NCBI GenBank assembly: GCA_037954235.1
Contig: JBBMOA010000013.1
Coordinates: 24,781,192 to 24,845,191 of the forward strand
Length of the DNA: 64,000 nucleotides
From: Aulostomus chinensis
Lineage: Eukaryota; Chordata; Actinopteri; Syngnathiformes; Aulostomidae
Direction of reading: 5' to 3'
A program made the translations under genes and the position numbers. Shown in pieces: positions 48,326 through 59,577 of this stretch; position 1 is the first letter of the stretch; each line of letters opens with the position of its first letter. A model generated the notes under the pieces. It was given only the letters and a program-made list of their open reading frames with translations. It was not told the origin of the DNA and searched no databases.

Positions 48326-48789
48326 ATCAAAGCATGGAAAGGCCTTTTATCTTGAGGCCACTCCAAAGGCCTCTGCGGCTTTCCAGTGAAATCAAAAGAA
48401 AACAAAACGTCAAAATTTCAAACGTTTGTGTAGCAGCTGCACCACTGGTGTGTTTGCTCTTGCACTCATTCTAATTTGGCATCAAACCTTAATGTATCCA
48501 GGGAGACTTTTGCTGAGCATGCTGCTGTTTCTCTCTAACACCTTCCCATTCACACCAGGGAGCTGTAGTCATCAGTTTTTATGGATAAAAACAGTATTGC
48601 TTCTGATACAGTCCAGCTGTATCTTTGGGTGGTTTGGAACTTAATTCGTAGCAAGCTCAAGAGGCTAACTACTTGTAGTAAAACCATAGTTTAATTCTGT
48701 GGTTTTCATAATGTCTGTGAAATAAGAGAGGCAAGAAAAAAAAAAAAAACGGAGAAAGCTTGTCATCTTTTCAAAAAGTCACAATATCA

Positions 48790-48795
48790 TTTAAT
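48790..48795 (-). terminator. tlx2: Possible tlx polyadenylation signal (ATTAAA)
   Basis: A minus-strand ATTAAA about 720 nt after the tlx stop codon. It is the nearest common hexamer I noticed; no transcript support. Confidence 0.25.
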
Positions 48796-49511
48796 ATAAA
48801 ACACCCTTTTAAATTGACCATTATGAGGCATCCGTGATCAGGAGCACCACCAGTCCACATGAACACTGCAGCTGAGGAGTTCCTCCCCCGACAGCAGCAG
48901 ACTTCAATGGTACTTCCGAGCGCATACAGAAAAGGGTTGAAACATGCATCTACTACATTGTACAAAGTCAAGAGGGAAAACAAGAGGCCTTTTTTTTCAG
49001 GTTTTTGGCAGAAAGTCTCTGCTGCCTCTTGAAGGTTCCAGAGAGGGGGGGGGGGGGGGGCAGTCTTGATAGTTGGGCATGTACAGAGGTGTCCATTTGT
49101 TTCCTGGCACTTGGGGATAAAGTGCCCTCCTCTTTTAGACCGACAGCTGAAGGGAAAGCGGAAACTTTGTGTAAGGCAGGAAAATGACTCAACACAGATA
49201 TTTGAGCTAAGACTTGCTTAATTTCGACATCTGTGACATCAGTACAACTCCTGTACAGTGTTCTTGGCAGCAAGAAATCTCTCTATGTGTGCTGGTAAGG
49301 ATCAGTGAGGAAGTACAGAGTCCATTCTTTCTTTTTTTTTTTTCCATAGCCGTTATCTTTTATCTATGACATCCTATAATAGTGCTGCGCCTCGAACATC
49401 AGACTGACCAGATTCACCCTTTTTCCATTCACACTGATGATAAACACATCTCATTCCTAGCTTTGTCTCGCCCTCCCTCCTCCCTCTACACACACTCACT
49501 CAGCCACACAC

Positions 49512-49728
49512 TCACACTACAGATGCCACGGAGGTGACGGAGGTCACCTTATTGTCTTCTGCCCAGGGCTGCAGGTTCTGCAGGGCGTAGAGGGAGGAGT
49601 TGTGCAGGCAGAGCGGGTCTGGCTGCAGAGGCTGGCTCAGTGTCTTCTGGAAGGCTTCCTGCTGAAGCTGTAGCATGAGACGGTTCGCCTGCTGCCTCTC
49701 AGCCTCTCTCTCCTCTGCAGTCTGTCTC
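49512..49728 (-). CDS. tlx2: tlx2 coding exon 3 (C-terminus)
   Basis: Acceptor ACCCAG precedes 217 nt. It completes Arg254 and encodes RQTAEEREAERQQANR, then QPDPLCLHNSSLYALQNLQPW and a TLX2-like tail to TGA. It is below typical open-frame cut-offs with an ATG, and was found by homology to the family C-terminus. Confidence 0.96.
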
Positions 49729-52700
49729 CTGGGTGGATGGACGAGACAGACGGGTACAGAACAGAGTTTAAGATCGATTTCATGTTTGTTTTTATAGAGA
49801 GATTAATGTCTCATTGTTTGGCTCAGTCGAACTTTTCATATCGACAAAATGTGTTTTGCAGAACGGTCGTGTCTCCAAACCCGAAAGTTTGGACCGACAT
49901 GGAGCCATGAGATTATTGTGGTTTCCAGTTAAACTCTGAAGTCAGAATTTGGATTCGTCAGGTGTTCCAGTTGAAATTTCCAACTGGAATCCAGAAATTA
50001 AATTCAAAATGGCTGCCCGGGGTTCACCAGTCCGTCGCAGGGCTATCAGGAGTAATTAGGGGCTCAGTATCTTGCTCAAGGACACTTGGACATGGTTACC
50101 GGGGGAAGTGAGGGTCAAACCAGCCACCCTTCGTTTGCTAGACGGCCACTCTACCTCTGAGCCATGCCACCTTCTTTTACAACCACACGTCAAAAATGTG
50201 TTTTTCCTGTTGATATTGTAGCACACCAGAGTGATTCTAACTTGACCCACAATCTTTTGAATTTTTATTGCTTCTGCTTTGAAATGTTTTATCTCTTTGG
50301 TAAACTGGCCACATTAATAAAAGCGTACAGCAGTCAAAAGACGACAAAATGAAAGCAATGCAGACGGAATCGGAGGCCGACTGGGAGAAAAGTGTCTCAA
50401 TCTGCAAATCGCATGCATTTATTCAACATCTGCAAATTCAGCTTCAGGCAATCTGACATCGGATCAGGATGAGTTACAGATGAGGGGCCGGAGGATCAAC
50501 CTCACTCACTGTTGACTAAAAGAAGTCCTCTGTTGTATCAGTAGGAGCTAAAAACACCAATGTTTGACTGCAACACAGCATAAGCTTGTGCATGCAGATC
50601 TGTTTAAAATGATGCTTCAACATAATTGAAAGCAGATCCCGGAGTTTTCCAGCATTTTGTAATGTTATATGAATGGACTCCTTGAAAATGTCCTAAGTGC
50701 CCATGAAATGGATGAAATCCAATTTGTGTTTTTTTTTTTCTTTTGATTTGTAGTTCCATTATAGTGCTGCAGGGGTGACACCGGTTTGTAGGCAACCCAG
50801 AAGTCACCACAACCATGGGTTTCCTCAACCAAAGGCCAGTCTGATTTTTCTGCTGGATTTTGGATTATCGCAGAAAACAAAACAAAAAAGCCTAAGCAGT
50901 TTTTGTTCAGCAAGATAATCTCCACTAACGAAAGTAACTTTTCTGCTTACTGAAACACCAATTCAAGCACCAAGTGGAAAGCTTTGTGAGGTCTATGAGA
51001 GCTTGGAACTTTGTTTCAGGATTATTTAACCAAAAGACACACTGACTTTGAGAAACGTTTGACGGCAGTCACTTACGTCCAGGTTTTACAACTCCTTTGA
51101 CTATTTATTCTACATTACTTATTTTATCACCTTGTTTATATTTTATATGCGCCTCCGATGCTGCTATTTGGAGTGGATTGCTCTCAAACAAGGTTTTGTT
51201 GCATTTTTATGCCATGACAGTAAGTAAGTATCTATTGTTTCTGTGACTGTGCATTTGGGACACTTCTCACTTGTACTGTTTGCTAACTTTAGCCAAGAAA
51301 TGTTTTGGATGATCCTTATCAGCAACATGGGATGAAGCAGAATGGCTCCTTTCAGATTGGGACGGAACAAAATAATTGCTTCAGGAATCGTGGGGCTGAA
51401 GCACACCTGTAAAATACTCTTCCATGCACACCAACCTGCACCATTAGCCACACGTTATTGTTAACAGCATTATCATAATCCAGTTTGCTGTCAGTTGATT
51501 TGATCATCATCTTGTTAGTCGGGTAGTCGTCATGCAAAGACATCCCTCATGCTCATCCCATCAGGTTTGCATCTCTGCAAAACGACTCCGAAAGTCAACA
51601 ATTCTCTCACAAAACGCCTTTGAGTCTCTTATTTCTTATTTGATTTTTCTTTTTCTTAAGCAAATCATTCTTGGCGTTACTTCTGTAATCAGCCTTCTGG
51701 TAATAATTTGTGCTTTTTTTTTTTTTTTTAAAGCAGAACAAAGGATTACCAAAATGAATATTGTTTGATCAAGACAAACAGGGTGGATAAACTGTTCAGT
51801 ACAAGTTTTAAGTGTTGTATGATTCAATTCTAAACTAATGGTGGTAAGTTTTGAAAACATTAAAAGGTGCATCATGTACTTTTAGATGGGCGTCCTGTTG
51901 CTTTAACTAAGAGTAAGGCTTTATAATTTGATTTCTTTATTCATTTACTTCCAAATGATTATGAACAAGTATCGGAATGAAGTGAAGGAGTGTGTGTTTT
52001 TCCGTCTATCGACCCTCCCATGAGCGTTGCAGAATTGCTTCGGACAGCAGCTTTCAAAAAGGCCTTTTAGGAGGTCGGGGTAATTGTGCTTGGTCAAGTG
52101 AACCAGCCTCGACTGGCAGCTAAGCTCAGCAGAAAAAGGTGTTGTGGTTGTATGACGCCTGTACTTGTGTGTGTTTGTAAAGTGAAACATCAGTGCTCGT
52201 TTCAGATCTGACAGCAAAACAGAGACGCTTTCAGTGCTGTCAATTTATGGCACAAGAAAAAGTGGAGGGAGTGTTTTTTTTTTTTTTTTTTTCTGAGCGT
52301 ACTTCCTATCCTCATAAAGACAAACAGCTTCTGAAAAACCTGCCGAGGCCTCTTTGTTTTGCTTAAATAGATCATGTCGGAGAAATACAGCATGTGGTTG
52401 TGAGAATGACAAGAAGGAGGGGGAGTTTATCTTTACTATACTGCACTAAAATGCCAATAAAAGATGAACTGAATGGCTTCGCCTGGCTCTTACCGCCATT
52501 TTGTCCGTCTGTTCTGAAACCAGGTCTTGACTTGTGCATCCGTCATCTTAAGGGCCTTTGCCAAAGTGGCTCGCTCGGCTGACGCCAGGTACTTCTGCCG
52601 GTGAAAACGTTTCTCTAACTCGCAGATCTGCACCCGACTGAAGGAGGTGCGAGGTTTTTTCCTCTTGGGCGGCGTTCGGTTCTGGTATGGGTGGCCGATT

Positions 52701-55700
52701 CGACGGGTCACCGAGAAAGGCGAGAGGGCAGCTGAAATGGGAAGTTCAAGGGATAGAATTAATATTTGTTTTAGTTTATTTTGAGGTTTTGGTTTCACTC
52801 CTGAAATGTTGTCATGCATAAAATTTTTCTTACACACTGTGGCGTGATTTTTACCTCTTTGCTCCTGACATGTATTGTGTCCCACTTGTAACGTGAAAGA
52901 CTTTGCAAGCCTGGGTGATTGACAGTTGCAAGAGGTTCACAATAGCCGTCACGGCTCTCTTACATCTGGAGTGTATAACTCCAGATGTAAGACAGTGGAA
53001 AAGCTAATTCCTTTGGAAAACCTGTGATTTCCAGTTTGTTTCACCCCAAGTACAAAATTAGATTTTAATAATAGAAGTAATGTAATTAATTGAAGTATGC
53101 TTTTTTGCTGGGAATGTCAGAAAGCCCAAGGACAGGGTGCTAAGGAGCCACGAGTGAACCAAATGGCCAACTTTTGCTTGATGTACCAAGTGGATATTCC
53201 ACTTGCCAAATGTGCCCAAAATTAGCCCAGATCTGTCCAGTATTTACAGGTTGTGGGAAAAACGTTTTGTTTTTTTGTCCTGTGACTGTTGGCTAGCTTA
53301 ATCTTGCGTTAGTGGGCTTCTGCTCAGAGTTATAAGCATCTGGGTGTCAGAAAAAAAAAGACCAAATCAGTTCAGCAATTAGCCAAGTACATTGAAAATT
53401 CACTTATTCATTGACACAGGTGTCGAATTGATCAAGGACCAAAAACAAGCTAAAGGTTGAACGAAATGACAGGTTTCTTCCCAGTGTTCCCAGCAGATAT
53501 TCGCTGCATCCAGGTGTGTAAAAACAAGCATATTTAGCCTCTTGTCCCTATGTGGAAGCAAGACTTCCTGCTTTGCTTGCTGTCTCTAAGGCTGCATTGA
53601 GAGTTAAAAATATTCTATTATGTTTCAGATACAATGTGTGCGTAATAATATTTCAGGAACGAGGCCCAGTTTCTGTAGAGGATTGTGGCTTTAACCATCA
53701 TGTACCTCATGACTGTTAAAAAGCAGTGCACGTTAGCATTAGAATTAATGCTATAAAATTATAAGTAATTGTGTGCTTGACTTCAGGGTTTAAGATTAAT
53801 GTCCTTTATTTCCATTTCCACTCTGGAATGATGTTTGTTTCTGAGGTATAAACTTATTTCCCATGAGGTTCGGTGTGTATACCCTCAACACAATCTTGTT
53901 TTCCAGTCCTTGGTTAGATAAAATTATTGTCAATTTTGTCTTAACTCTGGAAAAGCCTGTGTGTTTTGGGAGACTGAGAGAAGGCCCAGAAGCTGCCAAT
54001 TGAAGAAGATAAATGCAATTACAACTACAAGCCAGTTTAAAAAAAAAAAAGAAACAGCGCTCTAGTTTGTACAAAAAGGAAAGGAGTAGGTGGACGTTTA
54101 GAAATCTGGAATGCATGATATAATTTTAATGAAAGCAATTCAGAGTCAAATGTGGCTTTTGCATGCAATAGCAATTGGTGTGTTTAAATGACATTATCAA
54201 CAACATTGTTCATTTTCAATCAAAAACCCAGAGGGTTGCATTTCATATCAGCTGTGAATCAGATGGGTGAGGTGGGGAGGTGGTCATTGAGGGGGTAACT
54301 CACCTGGGCAAGCCCCCTTAGGGAAAGAATAGTCTGCTAGAAGGCCATTGCCGTCTCGCAGGTGAGCGAGCTCGGGGTAATAGCATTTAGTTAATGTCTC
54401 CACAGTGCTCCAGACAGGGACCCTGCCGATGTCTCCCTTGGGGAGAGGACAGAGGGACCCGGCGGCCCCTACCCCCCCTGTTGCCTCTCCTGCTCGGCTC
54501 TCCTCTGCCTGCTCCCCTAAAGGAAAGGGAGACACAGTGAGGTCCCACATCTGGAGCGCAGCAGCACAGCAGCAGCAGCAGCAGCAGCCAGGCGGGCACC
54601 AATGCATAGCAGCTAATCACATGAAGGAAGCCTGAATGATGAACAGAATCTACTTTAATGTGATTTCCTCTCTTAAGTTAGCATTTGCAAAAGGTTTTTG
54701 GTCCAAAATGAGATATCTGCTATTTAGAGGAATAAGTGACAGGTAGCATGATTGGAAAGATAAATCAAGAAAACACAAGCAGCCAATCAGTCGGACAGTT
54801 AGGGTCATTCACCGGAAACATGGAGGTAGAAATACGAGTTAATGACATCTCCGGCGTTGTAAAACCTTTGAAACTTAAAGTTAGGTTTTGGAGAGAGTTA
54901 TTGGTAATTTGTATGATTTTTGTTTTATTTTTTTTTTAATTTTTCCTCACTCAAACTCTTTCCTAACATTTATTTATTCAGGGAGAACTGAATTTTGGAG
55001 GAGCGTCTGTAACCTGGAAGCCACAACCACAGTTAAGGGCCTTGCTCAAGGGCTTCCCCCACAAGATCACCTCTCTTAACTTTAGACTTCTAAATAGTTC
55101 ACAGCTTCTAACACGACTAAAATGCATCACTTTTCTGAAGAATTTATTGCAGGGCCGTTGTATTGTACTGCGTTCGTCCACATTAACCTCATAGCGAGTA
55201 CTTCAGTTTCATCAGTTTGATGGCAAAAAAAATCCCTAATAGAAAACCATTCAACCCCCTGCCCCCTGACTGATAATCCAGTTGCACAATTTATTTAAGG
55301 CTGTTTAAAAATAAATTAAAAAAAAAATGTCAACGAAGTCACAAAACGACCTCCTGCAAAAATCCAGATGAGGAGAGGTGCACTGTTTTCTTGAAAATGT
55401 GTGCCAAATACCACTAACGTCATATTCCAGTCTACTGGCTCAAGAGAACCTCTTTGCTTGGCAGAGATCCCAGCAAACATCAGGCCTTGATGATTTCAGG
55501 TCCTTCCCGAGTCGCACTCCGCATTTAGATCGCAGCATTGACATCCAAACAATTTTGCCCAAATTAAAAGACATGCGGAATGAATGTCGCATCATTTTTA
55601 TACGCAGTCGAGTCGCGGCTGTTTTTTTTTTTTTTTTTTTTTTTTATTCATGCCTCTAAAAAAGTCTGACCTGCACATGCAAACTGCTGTGTTTTCTCCT

Positions 55701-56995
55701 CTTTGGCGTTTCCCTTTCATGGATCTCAGGGTATTAATAACAGCTTATCTCCTGCACCATAAAATATCTATGAATCCTGTCTATTTTGTCAGCCACGGGT
55801 AAACAGAAGATCAATAAATGTAATGAGATCGTTTTTGGCCATAGATCCACTCCCCAGCCACACTCTCATTTAATGGAAAGCGCAAAATCTGCCTCTTTCT
55901 CTCCCTTCTCTCTGTATTGGTGTCACTCCTCCCTGGCAAGCTGTTTTGCCTGCTGTCTTACAGGGTGTTTATTTGTGTTTGTTTTGTCAGAAAAGCTCAC
56001 CAGGAGCCACAATGAATATGAAAACACCTGCATAGGTGTCCCCCGAGGGCCACGTGCTGCCGCTGCCGCTGCCGCCGCCTCTGCTGCTGCTGCTGCTGCC
56101 GCTCTCAGATTTTCAACAACTTGAAAATTCATTCACACGCTGACAATTTGGATTGAAAGTGGAACATGAAGCAATTTGTGTGTGTGTGTGTGTGTGTGCG
56201 TGCCCTCTAATTGTTTCAAGGTAGCGGCGGCGTCCCATGATGACGCTGAACACGGCTCTACGAGAGCAAATGATTTGTATGAACGTTCTTGCAGCAGCTG
56301 ACGTTAAAATTACCGCAGCCGAGCAATGGCGGTTCACCGTGATGGCGCTACATTTCTCCTCTCCGATTCTCCGTCTTCGCAATTGTTGCTTTTAATCCGT
56401 TCCTACCGTTCCGAGAATAACAAGTTTCACAGTACGTGGAGCAGTAGTAATTGCATCTCTGTAATAATTCTTGTGGGACTTGGATGAGGATCTGTTTAAT
56501 CACAGTTTATAGTGACAATATTGCCGTAATGTTTCAATAACGCTCGCCGTGTAGCATCCGTGTTAGCAGGGATTGTTCCCACAACAGCTGCTTTGTTTTC
56601 TAATAAGAAAGAAGATGCTTCAGTCCAATCCGTCTTAACAACGTCGGTTAGGTTCATAATAACAAGTAACGTTCCTACGTGTGAGGTTAAATTTGAAGAC
56701 ATTTTATTGATTAATGCTTGACCAAAAATAATAGATATAACTGAGTGTGCAGTATCTTACTGTACCATCAATCATGAAACGATTTTTTTCCCATTGTATT
56801 CCCACATGTACTGTGTCATATAGTGCATATATTTTTATGTGAGGCATTTTTTTTTTTTTTATCTGCGCAGGCTGTGGATTCACAGATGTGCAGCTTTTAT
56901 TTACGTGTTTATGCTGTTTGTAAAAGCTGACTTGGGGAATCCACAAGAATGTAACTGGAGTGTCAGTTCCACCAGTGTTAACAGCAGTACATATC

Positions 56996-57043
<48 letters not shown>

Positions 57044-59292
57044 TTTTTTAACTTTAACCTTCTTTGGGAGGAAAATTCTGGCGGCAAATGAAAACCTTCC
57101 TAACTGAAAATGGTACCCAACATTGCACATAATATTCCTGAATATTTTGCAAAAAAAACCCAACTCATAAATCCAGGTGGAGTAGCACCAGCGTTGGCCT
57201 GTAACAGCGTGTGACTTTCCGCCTCTTCCGCATGTGTTTTAAATCTGACATTTCTCTTAATGCCCATTAAACACACGTGGTATAATTTTAGCCTCTCATT
57301 TGCAGCGTCCCAGGCCACTGCGAGCGAGCGTGCAGGCCTGTTGTTGCTCCCAGCGGCAGGTCTGGCTGAATAATACTGCGTTAGATGGCTATTTCAGGCC
57401 GTCTGTGCACGGCTAACTAATGGACCAGGCACCTGCGAGCACCTTCAGAGGGAAACGCCGCACTCCCTCCCAGCAGCCGTGTGCTTAAACGCGAGAACAC
57501 AGCAGATGAGACGGCGTTTCTCCGGTTGAGTGTTCGGACGGACGTGTTAAACTGTTCAGGAATGAGATATGACATTTGAATAGTTCATGAACGCTGGGAC
57601 GGCAGGTTTGCAGAGCACAAGGAATGCTATGGTCCATTAAGATTTATAGACTTGCCCCTCCTCACCCTGAAGAAAATATAGAATAAATTATTCTTGAGTA
57701 ATTCCTATTAATATATCACTGCAGTATAAAAATGTGTTCTTTGTCCCCTTATATTCTGCCTTTATAGAATATTGAAATTGAGGCCAGGTCATGATCGTTT
57801 CTTTTTCTTGGGGGGGGGGGGGGTGGAATTTTGAAAATTTAAATTCTGAGGATCTCATTAATGTCATTTCTGGTGGTCAAATATCTGCGTGACGCGTCTG
57901 AATATAGACGATAAATCAAAGTTGTGGTGGGGGGGGGGGAGTCACATTCAACTCTGGTGAGTTTTCTGAAGCATCACCTGTGAAATTAAATCTAGGGTTT
58001 TTTTCTGAATTGCAAACAGTTTTCCTGAAAAGCCTGCAGTTCCACATGTATTCAGTTATATGTTTAAAAAGACATTACATTGCTCCTGTGTAAAAAAGAA
58101 AAGAAAAAAAAAGAATAGATATTACATCCATCACCTCGGCGAAATAAAAAAAATAAAATGGTTGAGAATACAAAAGCTGCAGCCTGGGTAATACAATTTA
58201 GCATAAGCATAACACAAAATAAAATGCCACCGTGGAGAATATGTTTCCCATAATAAAACCACTTATACTTAATAACACTTCTCGGTGACAGCGCCTCCCT
58301 TCCCCACTGCGGATATTACCTTTGTAGCAATCTAATAAATATATCCGTGAAGGATTCTAAAGGGGATATTGAAATATAACATGAACATATAGTGCTATTT
58401 ATTACAGTATGCGGGACAAAAGGCAGGGACGCTGTCTGCTGTCAGGATCGGAGCAGCGGGCGTGGGGGGGGGGGGCGGCACGCAAATAAAATACGGTTTT
58501 TCTCCGCTCTGCTGCAATAAACGGAGAATTAATGGGTAGAAAAAAGGGTTTCATTATGTTTTAATTGGTGCAGGCCGTCCTGTACGATGCTGTGGTGCTG
58601 TTTATTGTCCATATACCCTCTTAATGACCCTCTATCACGTCTTCGCTTTATGAAATTCTGCACGTTTTATCCTCAAAAAAATAAAAAAATGGAGAAAAAA
58701 AAACCCTACCAGTAAACCAGAGGCGCCGCATTAATCTGATGTAGTAAATCTGTTTAAATATACGAGTCCTTAAGCCTCGCGAATACGCAGAGCATGAACT
58801 CTCCTCTATTATTCTTAAAGATGTATTATGATGCACTTAACACCCCGGAATCTTAATCCTCTGCGTCAGAGTGACAGAATTAAAACTCGATTTACAGTCT
58901 CGGTTTACAGTTACGACTCGGTGCCATCAGGGCGCGTGCCAGTGTGCGCAGCGCAACGGGAACGGCTTCCTTTTACATCCGCGCGCGCAAAAAAAAAAAA
59001 AAAAAAAAAAAAAGGAGAGAGGAAAAGAAACGAATTCTCACGGCGGTCAGATTCGGGATTCTTTGGAAAAATGTGTTTGTTTGTTTTTAAAGCTGCGCGG
59101 AGTCGTTTCTTTCCACCGGTTTCAACTTGTTGGGGTGGGGGGTGGGGGGGGGGGACGACGACGAAGAAGACAAGAAGAAGCGACATTTAAAATGGTTCCC
59201 AGCCCATCAGGATGGATGATAGTCCGTTTGATTAACAGGCCTTTTATAGGAACCAGAGCAGGCTAAATCTGGAGGTGTGTGAGTGAGTGAGA

Positions 59293-59346
<54 letters not shown>

Positions 59347-59546
59347 TCAATACAGTGGAAAGATATAAGCTGCGAAATAATTACAGCGACACAAAGCTGA
59401 GAGAAATTAAACGAGAGGCCCTCGGTGACTATGAGTAGAATTGATAAGCCTCTTTACACTGTATCTTTTTGCAGTTGACATATCGCCCCCCTGTAGTTAA
59501 TAATTCAGCAGGTAGAAAGAACGGAACAGTCAATATTTAATGCGTG

Positions 59547-59577
<31 letters not shown>

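Noticed and set aside
48771..48983. Minus-strand frame with an NPFLY stretch resembling GPCR helix 7
   Set aside because: Only one short motif matches, there are no other helices nearby, and it lies in the likely tlx2 3' UTR.
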